Positions 28,293-37,703 are shown, numbered from the stretch's first letter. The stretch: DNA of 48,087 nt from a gamma proteobacterium symbiont of Ctena orbiculata (GCA_003058525.1 QBVD01000020.1:1-48087), one strand, 5' to 3'. Made by a program: numbers and translations. The notes: generated by a model not told the origin, from the sequence alone.

Positions 28293-31141
28293 TGAATACT
28301 GCCCCGATCAATGATCGTCTTCAGTTCTGAAATGGTTCGGCGATATATATCTGCGGTTTGGTTATAACTACTGATCAATCCCGAGGTATCATTCTGACGC
28401 CCCTTGAACTCCAGTTCTCGGGCAAGGATGGAGAGCTCCATCGCCCCCACATTGGCGCTACTCGATTTTAACGGGTGGGCTGACTTCACCAGGGCATCCA
28501 TGTCACGATCCTTCACGGCATCCCGTATACCATGCATGAGCCCGGGCGCACTTTTTAGATAGCTCTCGAGCACGGAAACGAATTCGTCCTCCATGATCTC
28601 ATACAACTCCTCCAAAACGGTGCGGTCTATCATGCCACTGACTGGCATACTGCTGTCTCCTTCGCTCTGTAATCTTTCGCTCGATGTATCGATCGATTCC
28701 ATCGATAACTCTTCACCACCGCTGACCTGTTCCACCACCAATCGCTCCTCACCCTGGCCGATCATCTCCTCCATGGGCAGCCACTGACGCAACATATTCT
28801 CAAGTTGAGCCGGTTTGACCGGCTTCGAGAGGTAATCATCCATGCCGACCGCCAGACATTTTTCCCGATCCCCCGCCATGGCGTTCGCAGTCATGGCAAT
28901 CACCGGCGTGCGCATCAGTCCATGGGTAGCCTCCCTGTCCCTGATCGCCTCAGTCGCCTCATATCCATCCATGCGCGGCATCTGGCAATCCATCAGGACC
29001 ACATCGAACTGTTCCTGATGCATGGCCTCCATCGCCTCCATGCCATCATTTGCTGTTATCGGTGAAAGCCCCGCCTTCTGCAGCATTTTCTTCACTACCG
29101 CCTGATTGACCGGGTTATCCTCAACCACCAGCACGCGTCCCGCGAGTCGGGTGTGTTGCATCATTGCTTCGCGGTCCTCCTCCCTATCGCTCCCCGGCTG
29201 CCTAATACCTTCCTCGCCACCCTGCTTGTCAAGCCAGTTCAAGTGATCGTCAGGCAAACGAGGAACCGGAACCTCTTCGGGTGTGGTGGACGCCGTCGAT
29301 ATTTGCTCCACATCGAAGATTCTATACAGCCGCTGTTTGATATCCTTGCTTCTGCCGCTACTGCTCAAACACTCTATCGACAAGCCCTCGAGCGTTTCGA
29401 TGCTCTCTACCGGAACATTGATCGCCAAAACATTGACATCTCTCATGTGGGCAATCTCACGTGCGGAATTGACAACCTGAAGCAGATTAACACTGGTGAA
29501 CTCAGCATCGATCACGAGCAGTTCATAGCGCCAACTGGCGCCCAGATTTGCTGACGTTTTCAGTTTGGATAGCGCGTCGTACTGGTCATCCGTTTGCTCC
29601 AGTATCATCCCCATTTCTTTTAGAGAATTCGCCAATACCTTGATTTCAGGGTTATTTTTTTCAGCCAACAATAGAGTGCGGATATCATTGAGATTTCGTC
29701 GGCTGGAAGGAATCTCCTGCAGTGACTTTCTCATCGGCAGAATAAACCAGAAATAGGATCCCCTTCCTATCTGAGACTTCACGCCGATCCGTCCCCCCAT
29801 CAGTTCGGTCAGGCGCTTGCAAATGACCAGGCCCAATCCTGTTCCACCATGTTTTCTGGTGGTCGATGCGTCAGCTTGAGAAAACGGTTCGAAAAGACGC
29901 CGCACGTGTTCATCCGACATCCCCATACCGGTATCTCTTACGGCAAACAACAATTCCACCTCTGTCCGTGTCGACTGACGGCTGGAAACCTCCACGGAGA
30001 CTTCGCCCTTCTCGGTGAATTTTACTGCATTGCTGACCAGGTTGGTCAGGATCTGACGAAGCCGGATTGGATCTCCACGCACGATTCTCGGCACATCCCG
30101 GGCAATATTATATGTAAGCTTCAAACTGCGCCGATCAGCGGCGTTTTTCATCAATGACGTCACCTGACTGACGACATCCTTTAAGGTGACATCAATAAAC
30201 TCCAGATCCAACTTGCCCGCTTCGATCTTGGAGAAGTCGAGAATATCGTTGATGATACTGAGCAACACCTGGGAAGAGTTGAGCGCAGTGGTGACAAATT
30301 GCTTTTGTTCACCATTCAGTTTAGTCTCCAACAGCATTTCAAGGATCGGCAGGATACCGTTCAGCGGAGTCCTGATTTCATGACTCATTGTGGCCAGGAA
30401 CTCTGACTTAGCGAGATTTGCACTCTCAGCAGCCTCTTTGGCCAGGAACAGCTCCTGCTCCACTGTTTGTCGCTGATCATTCTCCACGATCAGACGACTT
30501 CTCATTTCGCTGAGCTCGGTCTCGGAAGCGACCATGCGTTCATGCAGCAACACGCGGTTAGCGGCAAGCAGCAGGAAACCCTGCTGATACACCATCATCC
30601 AGGCTGATAGTATCAACAACGCCAAGGCATAGGCGATCATCCCGATCAGAAATTCATCGGATACGAGATCTTTGTTTCCTGAAATGCTGAGAAACACGAG
30701 TGCGGAAGCGGTCAGGACGAAAATGATGCTGAAAAAGGTATCTATGGTCAGCAGCAACGCAGTGAGAAGAAAAACCGTACCGATCAATACCAGATCTATG
30801 ACCAGGTAATCGGTCTCCATGGGATGGGTCAGCAGATGGATCAGTGCGGCGGCCCATAACAATCCCAGCATAAAAATGCCGGGCAACAACGCATAACGCC
30901 ACATCTGTATGCGTTCCAGGGCACTTCTGCGCACAATAAAGGTCAGCACGGTCTGACCTACCAGGACCACTGTCAGCAAACCACCCCAGATCAACCCCAA
31001 CGGGATTTCCCAGGCCCTGTTTAGATAAAAGAAGATCAGTCCGGCAATAAGGTTGGCAATAATAAGCGTGGTACCGTTTGCATATAACAACCGGACCCGC
31101 TCTTTTTTTATTTTAATCGCTTCTTCGTTTGGATCTGTCAT
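28289..31141 (-). CDS. hybrid sensor histidine kinase with receiver and HPt domains
   Basis: 950 residues. Several hydrophobic segments between about 20 and 195 form a membrane sensor without a large periplasmic loop. A coiled coil follows (ASETELSEMRSRLIVENDQ), then the HisKA box MSHEIRTPLNG with His254, and a HATPase with NAVKFTEKG, DTGMGM and GTGLGL. A region at about 500-620 resembles a degenerate receiver. A true receiver (VVEDNPVNQ, Asp718 in VLMDCQMPRMDG) and a C-terminal HPt domain with His889 (SAHPLKSSSANVG) complete a BarA-like phosphorelay. The output regulator is not adjacent. Its stop codon lies inside a repeat tip. Confidence 0.92.
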   Translation of the reverse strand: MTDPNEEAIKIKKERVRLLYANGTTLIIANLIAGLIFFYLNRAWEIPLGLIWGGLLTVVLVGQTVLTFIVRRSALERIQMWRYALLPGIFMLGLLWAAALIHLLTHPMETDYLVIDLVLIGTVFLLTALLLTIDTFFSIIFVLTASALVFLSISGNKDLVSDEFLIGMIAYALALLILSAWMMVYQQGFLLLAANRVLLHERMVASETELSEMRSRLIVENDQRQTVEQELFLAKEAAESANLAKSEFLATMSHEIRTPLNGILPILEMLLETKLNGEQKQFVTTALNSSQVLLSIINDILDFSKIEAGKLDLEFIDVTLKDVVSQVTSLMKNAADRRSLKLTYNIARDVPRIVRGDPIRLRQILTNLVSNAVKFTEKGEVSVEVSSRQSTRTEVELLFAVRDTGMGMSDEHVRRLFEPFSQADASTTRKHGGTGLGLVICKRLTELMGGRIGVKSQIGRGSYFWFILPMRKSLQEIPSSRRNLNDIRTLLLAEKNNPEIKVLANSLKEMGMILEQTDDQYDALSKLKTSANLGASWRYELLVIDAEFTSVNLLQVVNSAREIAHMRDVNVLAINVPVESIETLEGLSIECLSSSGRSKDIKQRLYRIFDVEQISTASTTPEEVPVPRLPDDHLNWLDKQGGEEGIRQPGSDREEDREAMMQHTRLAGRVLVVEDNPVNQAVVKKMLQKAGLSPITANDGMEAMEAMHQEQFDVVLMDCQMPRMDGYEATEAIRDREATHGLMRTPVIAMTANAMAGDREKCLAVGMDDYLSKPVKPAQLENMLRQWLPMEEMIGQGEERLVVEQVSGGEELSMESIDTSSERLQSEGDSSMPVSGMIDRTVLEELYEIMEDEFVSVLESYLKSAPGLMHGIRDAVKDRDMDALVKSAHPLKSSSANVGAMELSILARELEFKGRQNDTSGLISSYNQTADIYRRTISELKTIIDRGSIH

Positions 31142-31342
31142 GCCCGATTGCCCGGGTTATAAAACCCCCACCATATGTGCATAAATTAGCATATTAAGCC
31201 TGGACAAGTGTAGCAAATCTATGCAATTAAAGCCTGTTGTCGCACTTGTTTCTGCAGCGTCACCAATTATAGTAGTGTCGAATGATCTTCTTTCTGTCAG
31301 CAATAGTGAGACATTCGACCGTCACTCAAACCTGCGTACGCC

Positions 31343-32023
31343 ATGATAACCGATCCTGCAGTCATTGATGAGCTAATCAGACAGTTTCACTTTTTACAGT
31401 GTGCCGATGCCGATTTCGTGCGGCATTTTTTTGGCAGTACTAAAGTCATACATCTGCCAGCTGATCAACCGATATGCCAGCAAGGCATGCAGTGCAGCCA
31501 CCTGGCACTGGTGATCGAAGGTACCGCCAGGATCTATAAGATCGGTGAAAACGGCAGAGAGATTACCCTCTATCGGATTGGTCCCGGGGAAAGCTGCATC
31601 CTAACCGCCTCCTGTATCATGAGCCAAAAGCCCTTCCCGGCTTTTGCCGTCAGCGAACAGCCAATACAGGCCGTCATCATATCGACATCCGATGTCGTAC
31701 GCTGGTCAAATAGTGAGCAAGCCTGGAGAGATTATCTGTTCCGGCTTATCAGTGAAAGACTCAGTGATGTGATCAGCGTTGTCGAAGAGGTCGCTTTCCG
31801 GCGAGTGGACCGCAGACTCGCAGGCTACCTGCTGCAGAATACCGACAACGTCAGTAACCGCATGCAGGTCACACATCAATCGATTGCTCACGATCTCGGC
31901 ACTTCCCGTGAAGTGGTGAGTCGAATATTAAAGGACTTCGAGCAACAGGGTTTGATCTCAATCACCCGGGGCGCAATAACCCTGGAGGACCGGGATCATC
32001 TGAATGAAAAAAGCACTGAGTAA
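31343..32023 (+). CDS. Crp/Fnr family transcriptional regulator
   Basis: 226 residues with an effector-binding beta barrel (about 15-125; PICQQGMQCSHLALVIEGTARIYKIGENGREITLYRIGPGE). The C-terminal helix-turn-helix is VTHQSIAHDLGTSREVVSRILKDFEQQGLI. Cys residues near 17, 45, 51, 89 and 95 are scattered and do not form the FNR cluster pattern. GESCILTASCIMS resembles regulators found beside DUF2892 or rhodanese genes in sulfur bacteria. A DUF2892 gene follows on the same strand after 154 bases, which suggests it is a target. Confidence 0.88.
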   Translation: MITDPAVIDELIRQFHFLQCADADFVRHFFGSTKVIHLPADQPICQQGMQCSHLALVIEGTARIYKIGENGREITLYRIGPGESCILTASCIMSQKPFPAFAVSEQPIQAVIISTSDVVRWSNSEQAWRDYLFRLISERLSDVISVVEEVAFRRVDRRLAGYLLQNTDNVSNRMQVTHQSIAHDLGTSREVVSRILKDFEQQGLISITRGAITLEDRDHLNEKSTE

Positions 32024-32177
32024 CGACTCAACCATGCATGACAGTGTGTGACTTTGTCACATACTAAGCTGATTGCTCCAGGTATGCTCAATCCTCAACG
32101 ACGCCGGGATGCTCGTAGCACATCCATTTAGCGGGGGCGTATCGCTTTTGACCAGTCAATAAATTAAGGAGCGGATC

Positions 32178-32372
32178 ATGACTCAAAATATCGGCAGTAT
32201 TGAACGAATAATCCGAATCGTCGCAGGTTTGGCGATTCTCGCCTGGGGTTTTCTTCTGAGTGACCCCATCAACTGGTGGGGCGCAATCGGTGCGGTTCCC
32301 CTGGTCACCGGCCTCGTCTCCTTTTGTCCCCTGTGGACACTGTTCGGAATCAACACAAAGAAGACGGCCTGA
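32178..32372 (+). CDS. DUF2892 family inner-membrane protein
   Basis: 64 residues with the DUF2892 (YgaP-like) pattern: NIGSIERIIRIVAGLAILAWGF, then two membrane helices and a final CPLWTLFGINT segment with the conserved Cys-Pro. A clear AAGGAG ribosome site precedes the ATG. Members are often fused to or adjacent to rhodanese domains, so a part in sulfur handling at the membrane is possible. It follows a Crp/Fnr regulator and converges with the PerM-type gene. Confidence 0.88.
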   Translation: MTQNIGSIERIIRIVAGLAILAWGFLLSDPINWWGAIGAVPLVTGLVSFCPLWTLFGINTKKTA

Positions 32373-32422
32373 AGAAACGGCCAGGCGATAAATTTACGCT
32401 AATCCTACAGCCCTGGCGCAAG

Positions 32423-33493
32423 CTAGGGCTTGTCAATCACCTCTTCCTCGATTCTCTTTGGCCAAGCGACCAAAACAGCCTGTACCAATGTGGCCAGGGG
32501 AATTGCGAAAAAAACACCCCAAAAGCCCCAGAATCCGCCAAACACCAGGATGGATACAATGATCGCAACCGGGTGCAGATTGACCACCTCGGAAAACAAC
32601 AGAGGCACCAGCACATTACCGTCCAACGCCTGGATGACGAAATAAGCCATAGCCAGCCACGCAAAGTCACTGCTCCAGCCCCATTGAAACCAGGCGATGA
32701 AGAGTACAGGGATAGTGACCACAGCCGCCCCGATGTATGGAATGATCACTGAAAGCCCAACCATCATTGACAGCAGAAGAGCATAATTCAATCCAAGCAA
32801 TCTGAATGTGACGAAGCTGACCGCCCAGATAATGACGATTTCCCAGAACTTACCCCTGACATAGTTGGCTATCTGTTTATCCACATCGTTCCAAACAGTA
32901 CCTGCAAAGCGTCGATGCCTGGGCAGATACATCACAAACCAATCGATGATCAGGTGTTTGTCCTTCAAAAAAAAGAACACCAGCAGCGGCATCAGAATCA
33001 GGTAGACGATCAATGTGATCACACCGACGACCGAGGCGAGGGACCAGGTGACGGCCTGTTGTGCAAATGAGGCGATCTCATTCCTTATCTGTTGGATAAG
33101 CTGATCAACCTGCTCCTGTGGAATCAGATCGGGATAGCGTTCCGGCAGTTGCATCAGTGCTTGCTGCCCCATGGAAATCATAATCGGCAACTGCTGCAGA
33201 AACTCTGTCACCTGGTTGGACAGGAGCGGCATCAGGCCAAACATGACCAGCGTGACAAACAACAGGAACAGGATAAATACAATCAGTACTGAGGGAAATC
33301 TTGGAAATGAGCGTTTCTCCAACTGAGAGATAACGCCCTCCAGCAGATAGGCAATAACGATGCTCGCCAACACCGGGGCGAGCATATCCCCCATGGTGAT
33401 GACGATACCAAAAAAGAGCAGCAGAAAAAGCGTCAGGAAGACGATCTGAGGATCGGAAAAGTAACGCTTGAACCAATTTGTTACAACCTGCAT
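32423..33493 (-). CDS. AI-2E/PerM family permease
   Basis: 356 residues with about eight membrane helices in the AI-2E transporter pattern: paired helices at the start (IVFLTLFLLLFFGIVITMG), a long polar helical segment at about 90-140 (QQLPIMISMGQQALMQLPERYPDLIPQEQ), then a hydrophobic half with ALDGNVLVPLLFSEVVNLHPV and FGGFWGFWGVFFAIPLATL, the most conserved family region. Substrates for the family include autoinducer-2 or ions and differ between members. The gene at 33529-33912 lies 35 bases upstream in the same direction. Confidence 0.88.
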   Translation of the reverse strand: MQVVTNWFKRYFSDPQIVFLTLFLLLFFGIVITMGDMLAPVLASIVIAYLLEGVISQLEKRSFPRFPSVLIVFILFLLFVTLVMFGLMPLLSNQVTEFLQQLPIMISMGQQALMQLPERYPDLIPQEQVDQLIQQIRNEIASFAQQAVTWSLASVVGVITLIVYLILMPLLVFFFLKDKHLIIDWFVMYLPRHRRFAGTVWNDVDKQIANYVRGKFWEIVIIWAVSFVTFRLLGLNYALLLSMMVGLSVIIPYIGAAVVTIPVLFIAWFQWGWSSDFAWLAMAYFVIQALDGNVLVPLLFSEVVNLHPVAIIVSILVFGGFWGFWGVFFAIPLATLVQAVLVAWPKRIEEEVIDKP

Positions 33494-33528
33494 AGGACTA
33501 CCTACCTGAAGGCACTACCGGGGGTCTG

Positions 33529-33912
33529 TTAACGATCATCAAGATAATTTTGGTAGTGCCGGGCAAACAGTACCTCCAACTCATCGATGACCGATACGGC
33601 ATCACGTCCCTGCATCATATGGGCCATCATCAATGACGACGTTTCATCAAGCAACCGTTCTCTTTCGAGCATGAAATAGCTTTCTGAAAGACGCTTGATG
33701 GCCTTCACAACAGACTCCTCCTGAGGCCGTTCGATCTGCATTGGTTCATGAATCCCCTCTTCCTCCGGCTCACCCTCGACACTCTCCTGACTCGACAGAA
33801 AAGCGGCAAAGGAAAGCAGGGTCTGTCGTTGCTGAGAGTCCAATCGATCGAAGAGGTCCAGTAACCGCTGCTGGTCAGACGCTAGTTTCTGCTGTTTTGG
33901 AACAAAATGCAC
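33529..33912 (-). CDS. conserved hypothetical protein
   Basis: 127 residues, soluble and acidic, from a GTG start at 33912. The N-terminal part is helical (LLDLFDRLDSQQRQTLLSFAAFL). An acidic linker (EGEPEEEG) is followed by a second helical part with SYFMLERERLLDETSSLMMAHMMQGRDAVSVIDELEVLFARHY. This type of small protein is common next to PerM-like permeases in gammaproteobacteria, as far as I recall, but no function is known. It is probably the first gene of an operon with the permease. Confidence 0.7.
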   Translation of the reverse strand: MHFVPKQQKLASDQQRLLDLFDRLDSQQRQTLLSFAAFLSSQESVEGEPEEEGIHEPMQIERPQEESVVKAIKRLSESYFMLERERLLDETSSLMMAHMMQGRDAVSVIDELEVLFARHYQNYLDDR

Positions 33913-33989
33913 AATGATTCCGTCCTCTGCGTCGTTATCGATAAGACAACGCTGTTACAATGACCGGGCCGCTAGTGTATTGTCATACA

Positions 33990-34286
33990 CTAGGGCCTGT
34001 TAACACTAATCCAATCGGCCCTGCCGGGACTATTTTTTCGCCCAGCAAGGCAGAATGAGCGAGGTGTAGTTACGCTACATGAGCGAAGATAACGCCGCTG
34101 GGCGGAAAAATAGCCCCAGCCCTTCGGGGTGCGCCTGAAAAAGCGCCACTCGGCGTTGCTCGTCGTTCATTTGGATTCACCAAACCTCTCTCCTCGCGCC
34201 CCGAAGGTAGTGCCCTTGGGGTGCGCCTTGAGTGGCGCTTTTTCAGGCACAACAGGGCCAATTGGATTAGTGTTAACAGGCCCTAG
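33990..34286. mobile_element. complete MITE-like element with ~26-bp terminal inverted repeats (copy D)
   Basis: About 297 bases bounded by CTAGGGCCTGTTAACACTAA at the left and its reverse complement ending AACAGGCCCTAG at the right. The terminal match extends to about 26 bases. The interior has further self-complementary blocks, including CGCCACTCGGCG and GCGCC...AGTGGCGC, and no coding capacity for a transposase. CTAG at both tips may be the duplicated target. Its right tip contains the TAG stop codon of the LysR gene. Related copies are at 1-245 and 40683-40742. Confidence 0.85.
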
Positions 34287-35191
34287 AGCTGCTCCTCGGC
34301 GTGATCTTCACAATAACCTCTGGCAAAGTCGAGCAGCTCTTCCATGGCACGCAGCCGGAATTTCTGCTTTTGATGAACAAAAGAGAAAGGACGCTCCAGC
34401 TTCGGCATCAGATTGATGGCGCGCAAGGTATCCAGTTTCAACTCTTTCTGGATAGTGGCACGGGAGACCACGGAGACCCCCATCCCCGCTTCAACTGCAC
34501 CTTTCACCGCTTCCGGGCTGCCCAGCTCCATAGAGATGTCCATCGCAGTATCGCAGGAGTTGTTTTCAAGATATTCATTGATCACTTCCCGGGTGCCCGA
34601 CCCCTCTTCACGGCAAATAAACGGGTATTCAAGAAGTTTCTTTATCTCTACCGATTCAAGATTGGCCAGGTCATGATTGGGTGGCACGATCGCAACCAGA
34701 TGATCCTCACGACACATCTCCACTACCAGATTCTTATTGCCGACCGGGGCTTCGACAACACCCAGATCGATTGTGTTGTTCTCGACCATCGAGACGATGC
34801 CGTCTGAGTTAGAGACCCGCAAGTGGATGGTGACCTCCGGGTAACGGGCGCCGAAATCACCCAGTAGTGCGGGCAGCATATATTCGGCGATCGTTGTACT
34901 GGCGCCGATTGTCAGTGCTCCCCTGATTTCACCCGTCATCTCACGAACGGAGTTTTCCATATCGGCATAGAGATCAAAAATCCGGTCAGCGTACCCATAC
35001 ACACGTTCACCAGCCTCTGTCAGACTGATGCGATTATGGGTACGGTCAAACAGGCGGGTATTGAAATACTCCTCAAGCTGGCGTACCTGGAAGGTCACGG
35101 CCGGCTGAGTCATATGCAGGGTTTCCGCCGCTTTGGTGAAACTCAATAGACGCGCAACCGTATGAAAAACTTGTAATCTTCGATCCGCCAT
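34283..35191 (-). CDS. LysR family transcriptional regulator
   Basis: 302 residues. The N-terminal winged helix-turn-helix is VFHTVARLLSFTKAAETLHMTQPAVTFQVRQLEEYFNTRLFDRT. The effector domain begins GALTIGASTTIAEYMLPALLG and contains EEGSGTREVI, typical of regulators related to CbbR/CysB-like activators of carbon or sulfur metabolism. The target is not known; the divergent neighbour is a FadL-type porin 325 bases away. The stop codon TAG is the end of the MITE-like element, so the last residues may differ from the ancestral protein, though the length is normal. Confidence 0.9.
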   Translation of the reverse strand: MADRRLQVFHTVARLLSFTKAAETLHMTQPAVTFQVRQLEEYFNTRLFDRTHNRISLTEAGERVYGYADRIFDLYADMENSVREMTGEIRGALTIGASTTIAEYMLPALLGDFGARYPEVTIHLRVSNSDGIVSMVENNTIDLGVVEAPVGNKNLVVEMCREDHLVAIVPPNHDLANLESVEIKKLLEYPFICREEGSGTREVINEYLENNSCDTAMDISMELGSPEAVKGAVEAGMGVSVVSRATIQKELKLDTLRAINLMPKLERPFSFVHQKQKFRLRAMEELLDFARGYCEDHAEEQL

Positions 35192-35516
35192 TGTATTTAT
35201 GGTCCTATCAACCAGCCTTTAATCTAGATAAACTCAATTTATACCATATCTCATCAGGCTATGGGAGTTGTTAAGGCAAACTGACAGGGATGAGGCGATA
35301 TTGGATGAAAACGTTATGGAAAGCACCGCTCAAGATGTAAATTCAGGACTTGAAAACATGGTAATTCGATGAAAAATCCTCTAGCCTCACAAAAACAGTC
35401 CCAATGCGGCTCCAATGGGCACGCCTATGTCGCATCAGAACGGCCCGGCTCACCGACAAGTATGCAGGGGTGATCGGGACAGGTTTACAATAATTGATAA
35501 TCACGGCGGAGGAAAT
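35192..35516. other. divergent spacer between LysR and FadL-type porin genes
   Basis: 325 bases without a gene, AT-rich next to the LysR start. It should hold both promoters, but I cannot point to convincing hexamers or a clear LysR box. Confidence 0.4.
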
Positions 35517-36818
35517 ATGCGGACACACTATAAGAAAACCCTTCAGATTTCACAGCTGGCGCTGGCCTGCAGTGCAGCCTTGCTGACGATGAATCAGGCA
35601 GCTCAGGCGTCAGGTTTTGCGGTTCCCGAATTGAACATTACCGGCCTTGCCCTTTCCAATGCCATGGTTGCAAACCCTGATTCCCTCTCAGCCATCGCCT
35701 ATAATCCCGCTGCCATGGCATTTCATACGGGTAGTGCCTTGGAACTTGGCCTGCTGCTGGTTGTGCCAGACCTGAGCGTCGATACGGGATCCGGAACCGT
35801 AGACAGCGAGGCAAACGATACCGTAGCGATTCCTGCCTTTACCGCCTTTACACAGCTCAATGAAACCTGGTCTCTTGGCCTGTCCGTCAACGCACCTTTT
35901 GGATTGGAGACTGAATGGCCCGCGGGAACATTCGATGCACAGTATCCACCCGGTACCACCATACCGACACAGAGCAAGCTGGAGATTGTCGCTTTCTCCC
36001 CCAGTGTGGCCTACAAAATTAACGAGAATGCCAGCCTTTCCGGTGGTGTCGACTACTATTGGATGCGAGAAGTCATCTTCAACGGTGATATCAATGCCGG
36101 CATGCCGGGTTCAAATCCCGCAGCCGACCTGGAAGGTGACGGTCGCGGTGTGGGCTTCAATCTGGGGTTCATGGTCGACCAGGGCAGGTGGAGCTTTGGC
36201 GGCAGTTACCACTCAGAGGCAAATATTCCGGTAGAGGGCACGGTCGAACTGCCGGCGGGTGCGCTACCCTCTTTCCTGACGAACAAGGTAAATGCCGATC
36301 TCAAATTACCCTGGCGTCTGCAGGTCGGGGTTAGAAACCAGGCTACGGACAAACTCGCCATTGAGTTCGATGTCACGCGAACGGGCTGGAGTTCGTTCGA
36401 TAAACTCGTCGTCGACCAGGATCAACTGGGCACCAATATCGTCACCAGTCTCAACCAATGGGATGACGCCAATGCCTACCGGATCGGTATCAGCTACGAT
36501 TTCACCCAGGCAACCCAACTGCGCATCGGATACACCTTCGATGAAACGCCGCAGGATGATAAGTTTTACAGCCCACGCATACCCGATGCGGATCGCCAAC
36601 TCTTCAGCCTGGGAGTGGGACACACCCTGAGCAACGGCTGGACCATCGATGCCGGTTATATGTATGTCAAATTCGATGACAGAACGCTGGATATCGATCC
36701 GACTTTCGTTCATGCGGCACCGGATGCCGGCGAAACCAACGGTACCAGCGCCGTCAATGGTGATTATGAATCGAGTGTCCACCTGTTTGGCATCGGCATT
36801 AAGAAACACTTCATGTAA
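35517..36818 (+). CDS. FadL/OmpP1/TodX family outer-membrane porin
   Basis: 433 residues starting at ATG 35517, which has a perfect GGAGGAA ribosome site. The signal peptide ends near QAAQASGFAVPE. The FadL N-terminal hatch motif is seen as GLALSNAMVANPDSLSAIAYNPAAMAFHTGS, including the NPA element. Amphipathic strands follow and the chain ends with a strand and terminal aromatic region (HLFGIGIKKHFM). FadL proteins carry long-chain fatty acids or other hydrophobic compounds through the outer membrane; the substrate here is unknown. A strong terminator lies 25 bases after the stop. A longer frame from 35415 would hide the signal peptide. Confidence 0.9.
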   Translation: MRTHYKKTLQISQLALACSAALLTMNQAAQASGFAVPELNITGLALSNAMVANPDSLSAIAYNPAAMAFHTGSALELGLLLVVPDLSVDTGSGTVDSEANDTVAIPAFTAFTQLNETWSLGLSVNAPFGLETEWPAGTFDAQYPPGTTIPTQSKLEIVAFSPSVAYKINENASLSGGVDYYWMREVIFNGDINAGMPGSNPAADLEGDGRGVGFNLGFMVDQGRWSFGGSYHSEANIPVEGTVELPAGALPSFLTNKVNADLKLPWRLQVGVRNQATDKLAIEFDVTRTGWSSFDKLVVDQDQLGTNIVTSLNQWDDANAYRIGISYDFTQATQLRIGYTFDETPQDDKFYSPRIPDADRQLFSLGVGHTLSNGWTIDAGYMYVKFDDRTLDIDPTFVHAAPDAGETNGTSAVNGDYESSVHLFGIGIKKHFM

Positions 36819-36842
36819 GCAGACACCGTTTACTTTAACATC

Positions 36843-36874
36843 GAGCCCCGGGTACCCGCTCGGGGCTTTTTTTT
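36843..36874 (+). terminator. rho-independent terminator of the FadL-type gene
   Basis: Stem AGCCCCG (36844-36850) / CGGGGCT (36861-36867) is followed directly by a run of eight T (36867-36874). Confidence 0.9.
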
Positions 36875-36909
36875 ACCTTTTCCGCAGATCGTTACAACGC
36901 AAAACAAAA

Positions 36910-37113
36910 GCCGCAAATGGACGCTAATCACCGCAAAATATCGCAAATGGTATGACAGTATGCGTGGTTACCACGCAATCCATTACCTTTTCAATTAAAT
37001 CAAGAATTCCTAAGGTTACAGAATCCTTGGCATTTGGTTTGAAATTCGTTGATCGGATTCCTTGGCAGACAATTTGCGTTTTTTATTTGCGGTGATTAGC
37101 GTCCATTTGCGGC
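36910..37113. repeat. 204-base repeat element with perfect 28-base inverted ends
   Basis: GCCGCAAATGGACGCTAATC at 36910-36929 and the next eight bases recur inverted at 37086-37113 without mismatch. The interior has no open frame. A degenerate relative lies around 20711-20881. It is a non-autonomous repeat of unknown origin, placed between two convergent transcription units. Confidence 0.75.
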
Positions 37114-37170
37114 ATGTTCTTCCAACTGTTTTCCTTCCCGATAAGGGGTAGAACCTTTATTCTGCGCCAA

Positions 37171-37197
37171 AAAAAACGCCGCCCTTTTGGGGCGGCG
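37171..37197 (-). terminator. rho-independent terminator of the rhd-tusA-dsrE2 cluster
   Basis: Stem CGCCGCCC (37177-37184) / GGGGCGGCG (37189-37197) is followed on the minus strand by seven or eight T. It lies 24 bases beyond the dsrE2 stop. Confidence 0.9.
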
Positions 37198-37220
37198 CCG
37201 TGACTGCATTTTACAACGGG

Positions 37221-37703
37221 TTAGATGTAAAGGCAGATATCACTGGTACCCGCAAATTCAAAGAAGCGTGCGGCACCCGCATATTCGATACCGTCTATGA
37301 ACTCGCTGGTGTTCATCTCAAACAGATCGACCGTCATTTGACAGGCGATCAGCTTGACTTCGGCTTCCTGGCAAAGCTCGCGTAATTCGGTGAGATCCGC
37401 TACCCCTTTGGAGGCCATCTTTTTCTTCATCATACCGGTCATCATGCCCTGCATTCCCGGCAGAGCCAGACCCAGTACCGGAAACCACTTATCCATACCC
37501 ATCGGCATCGGCATACCGGGATTTCCCAGTGGCGTCACCTCCAGGTCGAGATTCTTTTTCAGAAGCTGCAGGCCATAGAAGGTGAAAAATATTTCAGTGT
37601 CATAGCCAAGGGCGGCAGCGGTGGAGGCCAGAATAAACGGAGGATACGCCCAATCAAGGGAACCTTTAGTTGCGATTATGGCTAACTTTTTTTCGTCTGA
37701 CAT
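37221..37703 (-). CDS. dsrE2: DsrE2-like sulfur-relay protein
   Basis: 160 residues of the DsrE/F fold. LAIIATKGSLDWAYPPFILASTAAALGYDTEIFFTFYGLQLL starts the domain; the Met-rich middle (GMPMPMGM, MMTGMMKKKM) and Cys in LIACQMTVDLFEM are typical of DsrE2. DsrE2 proteins are membrane-associated partners of TusA in sulfur oxidisers. The Cys in RELCQEAEVKLIACQ could carry persulfide. It is the last gene of the rhodanese-tusA-dsrE2 cluster, 25 bases after tusA, and is followed by a terminator. Confidence 0.92.
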   Translation of the reverse strand: MSDEKKLAIIATKGSLDWAYPPFILASTAAALGYDTEIFFTFYGLQLLKKNLDLEVTPLGNPGMPMPMGMDKWFPVLGLALPGMQGMMTGMMKKKMASKGVADLTELRELCQEAEVKLIACQMTVDLFEMNTSEFIDGIEYAGAARFFEFAGTSDICLYI

